DNA of 58,069 bases from assembly GCF_002979475.1 (NCBI RefSeq), contig NZ_PCOY01000024.1, positions 1 through 58,069 of the forward strand, in the 5' to 3' direction. Within the stretch, counting starts at the first letter, position 1, and every line of letters begins with the position of its first letter. Of the stretch, positions 8,587 through 16,952 are shown one piece after another. Under the pieces are notes generated by a model. That model worked only from the letters and a program-made list of their open reading frames with translations, ran no database searches and was not told the DNA's origin. Source of the DNA: Microbacterium sp. MYb62 (lineage in GTDB: Bacteria; Actinomycetota; Actinomycetes; Actinomycetales; Microbacteriaceae). A program made the translations under genes and the position numbers.

Positions 8587-8620
8587 TGGATACACAGGTG
8601 TATCCAATACATAGATGTAT
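8587..8620. promoter_or_regulatory. twin palindromic operators between mmpL and tetR
   Basis: Two dyads lie 17 bp centre to centre in the divergent spacer: TGGATACAC-AG-GTGTATCCA (8587-8606, 9-bp arms) and ATACAT-AG-ATGTAT (8607-8620). They share the pattern ATACA-N-AG-N-TGTAT. This is the expected form of a TetR-family operator that controls both the exporter operon and the regulator. The pairing with the adjacent TetR protein is inference. Confidence 0.8.
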
Positions 8621-8694
8621 CGTAAGGTGACCCGCCCGGCCAAGCCTGTGTGCGGGGTGTGAATCGTGCGAGAGTGAAGGGTCAGGAGGTTTCG

Positions 8695-9318
8695 ATGTCG
8701 ACACCCGCAACCCGCAGTCGCGAGAACACGCGCGCCCGACTGCTCGAGGCGGCCGCGCAGGTCTTCGCCGAGGTCGGGCTCGACGGCGCGTCGGTCGAGG
8801 CCGTCTGCGAGCGCGCCGGTTTCACCCGCGGTGCCTTCTACTCGAACTTCGAATCCAAGGACGAGCTTTTCCTCATGCTCGCCGCCAGCGTCTCCGAGGT
8901 GCGCGTGAATGCGGTGCGCACTCGTGTCGAGGAGTTGACCGCCGCCGGCGCCCTGGTCGAGGGATGCGATCCGATCGACCTGGTGCAGCAGATCATGGAG
9001 CTCGGCGGCGACGACCGCCTCGGCGTGATGCTGCTGAGCGAGATCCGCATCCGCGCGCTGCGCGACGCGAAGTTCGGCGAAGCGTACCTCGCACAGGAAC
9101 GCGAGATGGTCTCGAGCATCGCGCAGATCGTCGACGACATCGTCACGGCCGGTCTGCTGCGGCTGCGCCTGCCTGCGGAGACGGCGGCGCGCATGCTCAT
9201 GATCATCTGGGAGGGCATGACCGTGCGCGGGGCGATGGCCGGGCAGGACGACGCCCAGCTGCGGCACTCCGGCGGCGAGGAGCTTGGTCGTCTGGTGCAG
9301 CTGCTCATCGAGCCGTAG
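8695..9318 (+). CDS. TetR/AcrR family transcriptional regulator
   Basis: The 207-aa protein has the TetR helix-turn-helix at about residues 10-58 (ENTRARLLEAA, then GFTRGAFYSNFESKDEL) and a helical ligand-binding C-terminal domain. The ATG at 8695 has a perfect AGGAGG at 8684-8689 with 5-nt spacing. It is divergent from the MMPL-YhgE operon across the twin palindromes and is the likely repressor of that operon. Its 3' end overlaps the convergent MFS gene by 14 bp. Confidence 0.92.
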   Translation: MSTPATRSRENTRARLLEAAAQVFAEVGLDGASVEAVCERAGFTRGAFYSNFESKDELFLMLAASVSEVRVNAVRTRVEELTAAGALVEGCDPIDLVQQIMELGGDDRLGVMLLSEIRIRALRDAKFGEAYLAQEREMVSSIAQIVDDIVTAGLLRLRLPAETAARMLMIIWEGMTVRGAMAGQDDAQLRHSGGEELGRLVQLLIEP

Positions 9319-10744
9319 TCTCCGCAGACGTCCCCACGGTCTTCGCCCGGGTGCCCGAGCTCTCGGGCACCGCCGCGAGGGAGAGCGCAGCGGCGGCGGC
9401 GAGGAGCGCTGCCGTCACGAGGAAGGTCGTCCGCAATGCCGAGGCGAGTGCGTCCGGGGATGCGGCGATGATGTCGGGCGCCCCCGCCGCCGCGGCGAAG
9501 AGAGCGGCCACGACGGAGGCGCCCGTGACGAGCCCCAGATTGCGGGAGAGGCCGAGCAGTCCCGACGCCACACCGCGGTGCTCGGCGGGCGTCGAGCGGA
9601 GGACCCCGGTGTTGTTGGCGGCGAGGAACAGCTGGTAGCCGGGGGCCAGCAGTACGGTGCCCGTGATGTATCCGGGGAGCCCCCACCAGGCGGGCAGCAG
9701 CGCGAGGGCGAGTGCCCCGACGATCATGGCGGCGAGTCCGGACGTTGTCATGGGTCGCGTGCCGTACCGATCGACCGCGCGACCGGCGAGGACCCCCGTG
9801 CAGATCGAGGCGAGCGGGCCGGCCGCCATGGTGGCCCCGATCGCCGCGGGGGCGAGGTGCAGGCCGCCGGCGAGGAAGAACGGCCCGACCACGAGGGTGC
9901 TCATCATGACCGTGCCGACGATGAGGTTGAGGATCGCGCCGATCGAGACGCTGCGGGTGCGAAGCAGCGTGGGCGGCAGAAGGGCATGCGAAGCGCGCGC
10001 CTCCCGGAGCCCGAACAGGGCGGCCGCGACGACGGCTCCGCCGAGAAGCGGCAGCGTCGGCCAGGACTCTCCGGAGCCGGGTGCGGTCACGCCGAGCGTG
10101 TAGAGGGCGACGGCCACCGTGAGCAGCAGGACACCGCCGATGTCGAACCGGCGTCCGCCGCTGCCGGTGACGCCCGCATCGCGACGGGTCATGCCGATCA
10201 GGGTCGCGGCGAGCATGCCGAGCGGCACCATGGCGGCGAAGATCGCCGGCCACCCGGCCGCCGTGAGGAGGAGGCCGCCGAGTGCGGGGCCGGAGGCGGT
10301 TCCGATCGCTGCTGTCGTCCCCAGCAGGCCCATGACCCGCCCAAGGCGTTCCGGCGCCACCACGTCGCGGGCACGGGCCAGGGGGAGTGCCATCATCACG
10401 GCCGCGCCGACGCCCTGCAGCGTGCGCGCGCCGATCAGCATCCCCAGGGTCGGAGCGAACGCGCAGAGCGCGGCGGCGCCGGTGAAGACGGCGATGCCGA
10501 TCCACAGGATGCGCCTCCGCCCGAGCAGGTCGCCGAGGTGCCCGACGGTGAGGCTCGTCGCCGTCATCGCCAGCAGGTAGCCGAGCGCTACCCACTGCGT
10601 CTGCGCGAACGTGCCGCCCAGGTCCTTGGCGATCGTCGGGAGCGCCACGTTGGCGGCGCTGGTCCCGAGGGAAGCGACCAGGACGCTGAGGGCGAGCCCG
10701 GCTGTTCCCGAGCGGAGCGGGGTGCGGGTGGTGATCTCCGTCAT
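9305..10744 (-). CDS. MFS drug-resistance transporter, DHA2 (14-TM) type
   Basis: The 479-aa protein has the MFS motif A between helices 2 and 3 (GHLGDLLGRRR), the motif C-like GPALGG in helix 5, and enough hydrophobic segments for the 14-helix EmrB/QacA (DHA2) class. It should be a proton-coupled multidrug exporter in the cytoplasmic membrane. The start at 10744 is chosen because the protein then begins just before helix 1; upstream in-frame sequence is the divergent regulator. It faces the XRE-cupin gene with a 78-bp spacer, so control by that regulator is likely. Confidence 0.88.
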   Translation of the reverse strand: MTEITTRTPLRSGTAGLALSVLVASLGTSAANVALPTIAKDLGGTFAQTQWVALGYLLAMTATSLTVGHLGDLLGRRRILWIGIAVFTGAAALCAFAPTLGMLIGARTLQGVGAAVMMALPLARARDVVAPERLGRVMGLLGTTAAIGTASGPALGGLLLTAAGWPAIFAAMVPLGMLAATLIGMTRRDAGVTGSGGRRFDIGGVLLLTVAVALYTLGVTAPGSGESWPTLPLLGGAVVAAALFGLREARASHALLPPTLLRTRSVSIGAILNLIVGTVMMSTLVVGPFFLAGGLHLAPAAIGATMAAGPLASICTGVLAGRAVDRYGTRPMTTSGLAAMIVGALALALLPAWWGLPGYITGTVLLAPGYQLFLAANNTGVLRSTPAEHRGVASGLLGLSRNLGLVTGASVVAALFAAAAGAPDIIAASPDALASALRTTFLVTAALLAAAAALSLAAVPESSGTRAKTVGTSAETTAR

Positions 10745-10822
10745 GTGTTCAGCATCGATCTCGACATGCCGGAACGGCAACTCGCTTTGCTGAAACAGGG
10801 ACGGCTGTGGTGTCATGAGGCC

Positions 10823-11497
10823 ATGGATGAACACGAGGCCAGGGATGAACATGAGGCCACGGATGGACACGAAGCCAGGGATGAACACGAGGCGGTCGTG
10901 GATGCGACGCTGGAGCAGGTCGGCCCGCGGCTGCAGGCGCTGCGCGCACGCCGGGGGGCGACGCTCGACGCGGTGGCCAGGTCCACGGGCATCTCGAAGA
11001 GCACGCTCTCGCGGCTGGAGACCGGACAGCGGCGCCCGAGTCTCGAGCTCCTGCTGCCTCTCGCGCGGATGTACCGGGTGTCGCTCGATGATCTCGTCGG
11101 TGCTCCCGAGACCGGCGACCCTCGAGTGCGGCTTCGTCCGCGACGCGTCAACGGTCGGACCGTGGTGGCCCTGACCCGCCAGCCGGGGGAGCGGCATGCG
11201 TGGAAGATCATCGTGCCCCGCGACGCCTCGGAGCCGAAGCTCACCTCGCATGAGGGGTCGTCGTGGATGTACGTGCTCACCGGCCGCATCCGACTCGTGG
11301 TGGGCGACAGCGATGTGATGCTCGAGGCCGGGGAGGTCGCCGAGTTCGACACGCGGACACCGCACTGGTTCGGCGCCGACGGGGAGAGCGACGCTGAGAT
11401 CCTGACGATCTTCGGCACCACCGGTGATCACGGCCCGCGCAGTGCCGCCCTCGCGACGCGTCATCTCGCCGAGGTGCTCGGAGGGGCGGCGAGGTGA
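10823..11497 (+). CDS. XRE-family regulator with cupin sensor domain
   Basis: The 224-aa protein has an XRE helix-turn-helix at about residues 36-92 (LDAVARSTGISKSTLSRLE) and a C-terminal cupin_2 barrel at about 145-215. This architecture is common in regulators of exporters and of amino-acid or polyamine metabolism. Residues 2-24 are four near-perfect hexapeptide repeats of DEHEAR, encoded by an 18-bp tandem repeat. ATG 10823 is the first in-frame ATG after the divergent MFS promoter region; GTG 10898, after the repeats, is a credible alternative that would remove them from the protein. Its probable target is the divergent MFS exporter gene. Confidence 0.85.
   Translation: MDEHEARDEHEATDGHEARDEHEAVVDATLEQVGPRLQALRARRGATLDAVARSTGISKSTLSRLETGQRRPSLELLLPLARMYRVSLDDLVGAPETGDPRVRLRPRRVNGRTVVALTRQPGERHAWKIIVPRDASEPKLTSHEGSSWMYVLTGRIRLVVGDSDVMLEAGEVAEFDTRTPHWFGADGESDAEILTIFGTTGDHGPRSAALATRHLAEVLGGAAR
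10826..10895 (+). repeat. in-frame 18-bp tandem repeat (four units)
   Basis: Four copies of an 18-bp unit (GATGAACACGAGGCCAGG consensus) run head to tail at the start of the XRE-cupin gene. The unit is a multiple of three, so copy-number change would add or remove six residues without a frameshift. Copies 2 and 3 carry a few substitutions; copy 4 is nearly identical to copy 1. Confidence 0.9.
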
Positions 11498-11513
11498 GCG
11501 GCGCGGCGACGCC

Positions 11514-11540
11514 TTGATTTCGAGAGTCCTCTCTCATAAT
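11514..11540 (+). promoter_or_regulatory. promoter and candidate autoregulatory operator of tetR (11549)
   Basis: A CATAAT -10 box (11535-11540) lies 8 nt before the GTG start, with a weak -35 TTGATT at 11514-11519 (15-nt spacer). Between them is the palindrome GAGAG-TC-CTCTC (11522-11533), well placed for repression by the TetR protein it precedes. Confidence 0.6.
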
Positions 11541-11548
11541 CTTGTGAG

Positions 11549-12304
11549 GTGACCCTAACTCCCGCCGATGGCCGGCCAACGCCCCGAAGACGCCCCGGAC
11601 GACCGCCGGTGGTGGATGCCGAGGCGATCGCGACGGCCGTGATCGCCGTCGGCTTCCACGAGCTGACCTTCGCTGCCGTCGCGGAGAAGCTGGGGGTCGG
11701 GCAGGCGACGCTCTACCGGCACGCGAGCAACCGCGACGAGCTGGTGCGCCTCGGCTTGGATCGGGTGGTCCGCACCGCGGAGTGGCCGGATCTGGAAGGC
11801 GAATGGCGTCCCCTGCTCGAGCGCTGGGCGGTCGCCGCCTGGCGGCTGTGGGAGCAGCACCCGGGGGCGGTCATCGAGCTGACCAGAGGCGTGGTGCCCT
11901 GGTCGATCGTGATGCTGTCGGATCGAGTGGGCACCGCCCTGGTGGAGCGCGGGTTCACCGCTCGTGCCGCCGTGCTCGCCGTCGACCTCGTGTTCGACCT
12001 CACGGCCGACAGCAGGCGCGGCGTCGAGATTCTCGATGCGCCGATCGCGGCACAAAACGGCCGGGTGCGCGAGGTGCTCGAGAAGCAGTGGCGAACGCCC
12101 TCCGCAGAAGCGCCGGACAGCATCGCGGCTCAGGTGCACGAGGAGATGATCCTCGCCATCACCGCCGGTCCGTTCGACTGGTTCCAAGGGAAGCTGCGGG
12201 TGGTCCTCGTGGGGATCGAGCACGAGCTGGCAGGGGACGGCGCCCGCGGCCGACCGCACGTCGACGGCGATGAGACCACAGGAACGACAGGAGTCCCCCG
12301 ATGA
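11549..12304 (+). CDS. TetR/AcrR family transcriptional regulator
   Basis: The 251-aa protein has a Pro/Arg-rich N-terminus, then the TetR HTH at about residues 25-70 (FAAVAEKLGVGQATLYRHASNRDEL) and a TetR C-terminal helical domain. The GTG at 11549 is 8 nt from a CATAAT box, consistent with a leaderless mRNA. Its last codons overlap the ATG of the MFS gene (ATGA), so regulator and transporter form one operon, probably autorepressed through the palindrome in its promoter. An efflux role follows from the partner gene; the ligand is unknown. Confidence 0.9.
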   Translation: MTLTPADGRPTPRRRPGRPPVVDAEAIATAVIAVGFHELTFAAVAEKLGVGQATLYRHASNRDELVRLGLDRVVRTAEWPDLEGEWRPLLERWAVAAWRLWEQHPGAVIELTRGVVPWSIVMLSDRVGTALVERGFTARAAVLAVDLVFDLTADSRRGVEILDAPIAAQNGRVREVLEKQWRTPSAEAPDSIAAQVHEEMILAITAGPFDWFQGKLRVVLVGIEHELAGDGARGRPHVDGDETTGTTGVPR

Positions 12305-13551
12305 CCAGCCCCGACACCGCCTCCGTGCCCACGGCGCCGGCAGCACCGCATTCGCAGGTGCCCCTCCTGCTCGGGGCGGTGTTCCTCGCCTACCTCGCCC
12401 AGATGACGCTGAACCCGATCATCGCGCCGCTCTCGCGCGAGGTCGGGCTCGCCGAATGGCAGATCGGGGTCACGATCAGCGTCGCCGCGGTGATGATCGT
12501 ACTGACCAGTCAGTTCTGGGGGCGACGGTCGCAGTCGTGGGGCCGCAAGCCGGTGCTGGTCCTCGCCTTCGCGCTCGCGGTCGTGACGATGGCGCTGTTC
12601 GCCCTCACCGCCTTCTGGGGCATGAACGGCATGATCGGCGGAACGGTGCTCTTCCTGCTCTTCGTCCTTCTCCGCGGGATCGGCTTCGGAACCGCGCTCG
12701 CCGCCGTGCCACCGACCGCGCAGGCGTACATCGCCGATGTGACGCCGGATGAGCAGGCCAGGGTGAAGGGGATGGCCGGAGTCGGAGCGGTCCAGGGCAT
12801 CGCGATGATCGCGGGGTCCGTGGTCGGCGGAGTCCTCTCGGCGTTCGGCCTCCTCACGCCGCTGATCGTGGTGCCATTCCTGCTGCTGGCGGGGTTGAGC
12901 GTCGTGGCGTTCCGGCTGCGCCGCGAGATGAGCATCGAGCTGATCGAGAAGCCGGCGAGGGTGCGTCCGTTCGACACGCGCGTCTGGCCGTTCCTGGTCG
13001 CCGGGTTCGGGATGTTCACCGCGCTGGGCTTCATCCAGGTCATCACCGGCTTCATCGTGCAGGACCGGCTGCATCTCGCCGCCGCGCAGACCGGTCTGGT
13101 CACCGGGGGTGCGCTGCTCGCGGCCGGCGTGGGCATGGTCACGGCGCAGGCCGTCATCGTGCCGCGGAGCGGATGGACGCCGCCCACCCTGCTCCGCGTC
13201 GGCGGTCTCACCGCCTCAGCGGGGTTCGCCCTTCTCGTCTTCGACCTCGGTGCGGTGGCGCTGTTCGCGGCGATCCTGATCATCGGGCTGGGCCTCGGTA
13301 CGGCCATGCCGGGATACACGGCGGGCCCCACTCTGCTCGTCCGCCGCGACGAGCAGGGCGGACTCGCCGGGCTCATCGGGGCCACCACCGGGCTCACTTT
13401 CGTCGTCGCGCCGACCCTCGGCACCACGCTCTACGGCGTGTGGCCGACGCTGCCGATCATCATCGGCGCGGCGATCATGATGCTGGTCACCGTCTTCGTC
13501 TGGGCTCATCCGCGGTTCCGGCAGGTCGGCGCGCTGCCGACGGTGCCGTAG
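12301..13551 (+). CDS. MFS transporter (12-TM class)
   Basis: The 416-aa protein is a 12-helix major facilitator, with a WGRRSQSWGRKP loop in the motif A position between helices 2 and 3 and a central basic cytoplasmic loop near residue 205. It is translationally coupled (ATGA) to the TetR gene upstream, which points to a drug or metabolite exporter induced by its substrate. It ends 7 bp before the convergent menC stop. Confidence 0.85.
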   Translation: MTSPDTASVPTAPAAPHSQVPLLLGAVFLAYLAQMTLNPIIAPLSREVGLAEWQIGVTISVAAVMIVLTSQFWGRRSQSWGRKPVLVLAFALAVVTMALFALTAFWGMNGMIGGTVLFLLFVLLRGIGFGTALAAVPPTAQAYIADVTPDEQARVKGMAGVGAVQGIAMIAGSVVGGVLSAFGLLTPLIVVPFLLLAGLSVVAFRLRREMSIELIEKPARVRPFDTRVWPFLVAGFGMFTALGFIQVITGFIVQDRLHLAAAQTGLVTGGALLAAGVGMVTAQAVIVPRSGWTPPTLLRVGGLTASAGFALLVFDLGAVALFAAILIIGLGLGTAMPGYTAGPTLLVRRDEQGGLAGLIGATTGLTFVVAPTLGTTLYGVWPTLPIIIGAAIMMLVTVFVWAHPRFRQVGALPTVP

Positions 13552-13558
13552 CTCCGGG

Positions 13559-14542
13559 TCAGCCGGCGGCGACCGTCAGCTCGTAGTGGCAGCGGGCGAG
13601 GCGGGCGGACCACCACTCCCGGCGCTCGTCCGAGGCGGTGAGACGGGTGAGCGCTTCCGGATCGGGCGTGACGCGGCCGACCGGGATCGAGCCGTCGACC
13701 GGGCGCCGGTCGGCCACATCGTCGAGGAACAGCGAGGCCGTGCCGAGCCCGCAGTCGTAGTCGAGTGTCGGGAGGGCGGCCGCGAGGGCCGCTCCCTGGG
13801 ACAGGCCGATCGCGGTGTCCAGCGCACTCGAGACGACGACAGGGAGCCCCGCCGCCGTGACGATCTGCAGCGCGTGCGTGATGCCGCCGAGCGGCTGCGC
13901 CTTGATCACGAGGAGGTCGGCGGCACCCGCGCGGGCAACCGCGAGCGGGTCGGAGGACTTGCGCACGCTCTCGTCGGCGGCGACAGGGATACCCATGTAC
14001 TTCACGCGTCTGCGGAGATCCGCCAGCTCCGGCACGGTCGCGCACGGCTGCTCCACGTACTCCAGGTCGTACTCGCCCAGCGCGTGCACGGCGTGCTCGG
14101 CCTCATCCACGTTCCAGGCGCCGTTCGCATCGATGCGGATGCGTCCCTCCGGACCCATCGCCTCGCGGACGGCGCGGACCCGCGATACGTCGTCGGCCAG
14201 TGTCTGACCCGGCTCGGCGACCTTGACCTTGGCCGTACGGCATCCGGGGAACCGCGCCAGCAGCTCGGGCACGCGGGCGGCTTCGATCGCCGGCACCGTG
14301 GCGTTCACCCCGATGCGGTCGCGCAGTGGAGTCGGCTGCTCCTGCCACGCGAAGTCGATCGCGGCTGCGAGCCAGGTGGCGGCCTCGGCGTCGTCGTATT
14401 CGGTGAACGGAGAGAATTCCGCCCACCCCTGCGGACCTTCGAAGAGCAGGGCCTCCCGCACGTCGACGCCGCGGAAGCGACTGTGCATCGGCAGGGCGAC
14501 GACCCTGGCCGAGTCGAGCAGGTCTGCGAGCGGCGGGATCAT
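13559..14542 (-). CDS. menC: o-succinylbenzoate synthase MenC
   Basis: MenC dehydrates SHCHC to o-succinylbenzoate in menaquinone synthesis. The 327-aa protein is an enolase-superfamily barrel with the expected residues: the KxK acid/base pair in TAKVKV (K105, K107), metal ligands D138 (RIDANGAW), E164 (YVEQP) and D190 (ADES), and K214 (IKAQPLGG). The ATG at 14540-14542 is 1 bp after the Fic stop codon, and no separate promoter is visible, so menC seems to be co-transcribed with the Fic gene. menB and menE lie about 4 kb away on the other strand. Confidence 0.93.
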   Translation of the reverse strand: MIPPLADLLDSARVVALPMHSRFRGVDVREALLFEGPQGWAEFSPFTEYDDAEAATWLAAAIDFAWQEQPTPLRDRIGVNATVPAIEAARVPELLARFPGCRTAKVKVAEPGQTLADDVSRVRAVREAMGPEGRIRIDANGAWNVDEAEHAVHALGEYDLEYVEQPCATVPELADLRRRVKYMGIPVAADESVRKSSDPLAVARAGAADLLVIKAQPLGGITHALQIVTAAGLPVVVSSALDTAIGLSQGAALAAALPTLDYDCGLGTASLFLDDVADRRPVDGSIPVGRVTPDPEALTRLTASDERREWWSARLARCHYELTVAAG

Positions 14543-14543
14543 G

Positions 14544-15674
14544 TCAGTCGTTCTCCAGGATCTTGGGGAGATGCCCCAGTTCGTTCAGGCGTCGGATGAG
14601 ACGTGAAGCAAGTGGTCCTCGGCTCAATGAGAGCAGGTAGAAGCGGGGGCCGTCTTCCGCTTGACGCAGCAGCCCACGGTCGAGGAGTGCGCGGATGACC
14701 CGCGAGCGTTGCGAGGCGGTGCCGGGGATCACCGATTCGAGATCGCCGGCCTTCACGACTCCGGCGGCGAGAACCGCGCGAAGCACCGTCTCGTCTGCGT
14801 GACTCAGGATTCCTTCGCGCGTGAGCTGGGAAAGCGCCGGACCCACGAGAGCCGAGCCGACGAATTCCTGATCCTGCAACCGGACGAGTCGTGCGAGGTC
14901 GTCTCGAATGCCTCTGGCGAAGAAGGTGATCCACGAGACGGTTCCCTTCTCGTCCAGGGCATCAGCCGATTCGAGTGCGGCGATGTACGCCGATCGGTTG
15001 TTGCCGAAGACCGCGGCGGGATTCAGCGCGCTGCGGCCGCGCGTGGTGAACACCGTCTTGCGCAGCATCGCGTAGGTGAAGAGGCGGGAGACGCGGCCGT
15101 TGCCGTTGCGGAAAGGGTGGATCCAGACGAAACGATGGTGAGCGAGCGCGATCTGCATCATCTGCTCGTGCAGCGGTCGGTCGCCGTTCGCGAAGTCGAG
15201 CAGGTCGGTCATCTCAGCGTGCACCGCGACCCAGGACGGAGGAACGTGGCCCGAGCCGGAGATCGCGACCTCCTGCTCGCGGTATGCCCCTGGCGTGGGG
15301 TCGCCTTCGCGGATCAGGCCACTCACGGTGCGGGCGTGCAGGTCTCGGATCAGTCCATGGGTGAGAGGGAGCGCGGGGTCCAGGGTGTCGAGGTGGCGCA
15401 CGGTCTCGACGATGTGGGAGATCTCGCTGAGGTGATCGTCGAACCGGATTCCGCCGCCTATGGTCTCGACGGCTTCATAGACGGTCGTGTGGTTTCCCTC
15501 GATGCGGGCGGAGATGACGCTCATCACCAAGTCGAACAGCAGGTGCAGCTCGTCGACGATCTCCCGATGCGTCGTCCCGGCGTCGGCATCGGCTCTGAGG
15601 CGTTCGATCTCGAACAGGAGCGGGACGAGTTCGGAGTCGAACGCGGGGCGGGGGAGCCGGTACAGGTCAGCCAT
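14544..15674 (-). CDS. Fic family protein (class II-type, with C-terminal winged helix)
   Basis: Fic proteins transfer AMP, or less often another nucleotide moiety, to target proteins. The 376-aa protein has the full active-site motif HPFRNGNGRVSR at residues 186-197, with catalytic His186, so it should be competent. An N-terminal inhibitory helix of the class II form (SARIEGN, residues 55-61, with Glu59) would hold it inactive, and the C-terminal ~100 residues look like a winged helix. The ATG has GGAGAGG upstream at 6-nt spacing. A 5-bp inverted repeat (TCTGA-N5-TCAGA, 15706-15720) lies in the upstream region. Targets are unknown. No separate small antitoxin gene is seen, consistent with cis inhibition. 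Confidence 0.92.
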   Translation of the reverse strand: MADLYRLPRPAFDSELVPLLFEIERLRADADAGTTHREIVDELHLLFDLVMSVISARIEGNHTTVYEAVETIGGGIRFDDHLSEISHIVETVRHLDTLDPALPLTHGLIRDLHARTVSGLIREGDPTPGAYREQEVAISGSGHVPPSWVAVHAEMTDLLDFANGDRPLHEQMMQIALAHHRFVWIHPFRNGNGRVSRLFTYAMLRKTVFTTRGRSALNPAAVFGNNRSAYIAALESADALDEKGTVSWITFFARGIRDDLARLVRLQDQEFVGSALVGPALSQLTREGILSHADETVLRAVLAAGVVKAGDLESVIPGTASQRSRVIRALLDRGLLRQAEDGPRFYLLSLSRGPLASRLIRRLNELGHLPKILEND

Positions 15675-15845
15675 CGATGCCTCTCCGATCCGCCATGGAA
15701 ACTTCTCTGATTCTGTCAGACTTTTTGCCGGAGATGCGTTCGGATTCCCTGGTTTACGAGGAAGTTCGTCGAATCGGGGAGGTATGCAATTTGCGCGGCC
15801 GGTGGTTCCTTCTTGCGGGCGATGCGGGTGGGGGCCTGCGGCGGT

Positions 15846-16865
15846 TCAGGCGAGGCGCTTCTGCAACTCGCCCATCCGCTCGGTCGGCACGAAGCCGAGA
15901 AGCGTGTTGACGGCGAGCATGTGGATGTTCGATTCCGCGTTGTAGGTGTACACGGCGCGGGCGTGCGAAGCCTCGCGCAGCAGCATCCGGAGGTTGGCGG
16001 TCTTGACGGCGGTGCCGAGGCGGTGCCCGCGGTCGGCCGCGCGCACGAGTGTGCCCCACTGGTAGGCGTTGCCGTCGTCGCCGGACACGACCAGCTGCGT
16101 GTACGCGGCGGCCTCACCCGCCGGGGTCAGAGCGATCGTGCCGATCGAGAGGCGATTCTGCCGGACGAGGAGCGCTTCGTTCTCGCGGATGCTCTCGACG
16201 TCCGGCTTCGCGGGCTCGATGTCGAGCTCGCCGCTGGGGGCTTCGGTGTCGATCGAGGCGTCGAGGATGGCCCAGCCTTCGACGACGTCATCCGGGACGG
16301 GTCCGACCCAGCTCCGGATCGTGTACCCGCTGATCGCCTCGGCGGCGTCGGCATCGAGCCGGTCGAGCACGGCCGGGTCGAAGGGGAGGGCGAGCCTGTT
16401 CTGCACATCGCCGAGCGCGAGCGCATAGCCGTGCCGGCGGGCGAACTCGCGACCGGGCGCCCCCGCGCCGTCGGATCCGAGCTCGTAGCGCCACGAGGTG
16501 TCGCCCTGCGCGGTGGTGCGTCCGGCATCGGCGGCTTCCGCTTCGAGGAAGGCGAGAGCGGCGGAGCCGATCCCTCGCCGTCGGTGGGCAGGCGGCACGT
16601 GGACGACGACGTGCGCGACGTGCGTGTTGTCCTTGAGGGGGAGCGCGAGACCTGCTGCTCCCACGATCGTGCCGCCGTCGCGCAGCAGGAAAGGGCGGCG
16701 TTCGATCACCCGCGACTCCTGCTGCATCTCGCTCCGGGTCTCCTCCCGGGACCACACCGGCACGTCGGGTCCGCGGTCGGCCCGCTCGGCGGTGGCGTAG
16801 GCGTCCCACCAGGCGTCCACTGCATCGGAGTCGAACGGGTCGATACGCGTGATCTCGAGCGTCAT
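15846..16865 (-). CDS. GNAT acetyltransferase with two GNAT domains
   Basis: The 339-aa protein contains two GNAT folds. The N-terminal one keeps the acetyl-CoA pyrophosphate loop (RRRGIGSAAL, about residues 95-104). The C-terminal one has RGHRLGTAVK followed by NAESNIHMLAVNTLLGF, the typical GNAT ending. Acetyl acceptors are unknown; tandem GNATs of this size in actinobacteria include mycothiol- and aminoglycoside-type enzymes, but nothing here fixes that. The start at 16865 is supported by TAGCGT on the minus strand (16877-16872), 6 nt upstream. It is divergent from the PadR gene. Confidence 0.85.
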   Translation of the reverse strand: MTLEITRIDPFDSDAVDAWWDAYATAERADRGPDVPVWSREETRSEMQQESRVIERRPFLLRDGGTIVGAAGLALPLKDNTHVAHVVVHVPPAHRRRGIGSAALAFLEAEAADAGRTTAQGDTSWRYELGSDGAGAPGREFARRHGYALALGDVQNRLALPFDPAVLDRLDADAAEAISGYTIRSWVGPVPDDVVEGWAILDASIDTEAPSGELDIEPAKPDVESIRENEALLVRQNRLSIGTIALTPAGEAAAYTQLVVSGDDGNAYQWGTLVRAADRGHRLGTAVKTANLRMLLREASHARAVYTYNAESNIHMLAVNTLLGFVPTERMGELQKRLA

Positions 16866-16915
16866 GCCTCCACGCTACTTCCCGTCCGGTTCTTGGATCG
16901 CGCATAAATGTGTGA

Positions 16916-16945
16916 TTGACAATGGTGTGTGATGCACAGTAATGT
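16916..16945 (+). promoter_or_regulatory. promoter of the padR-HAAS pair
   Basis: A consensus -35 TTGACA (16916-16921) is separated by 18 nt from TAATGT (16940-16945), which ends 7 nt before the chosen ATG (16953). A short dyad ATGT-N5-ACAT spans 16942-16954, over the expected transcription start, and could be a PadR-type operator. Confidence 0.65.
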
Positions 16946-16952
16946 GATCGAC

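Noticed and set aside
15677..15910. small + strand open frame between the Fic and GNAT genes
   Set aside because: It overlaps the Fic leader, has no ribosome binding site and no recognisable sequence; the 15675-15845 spacer is treated as non-coding.
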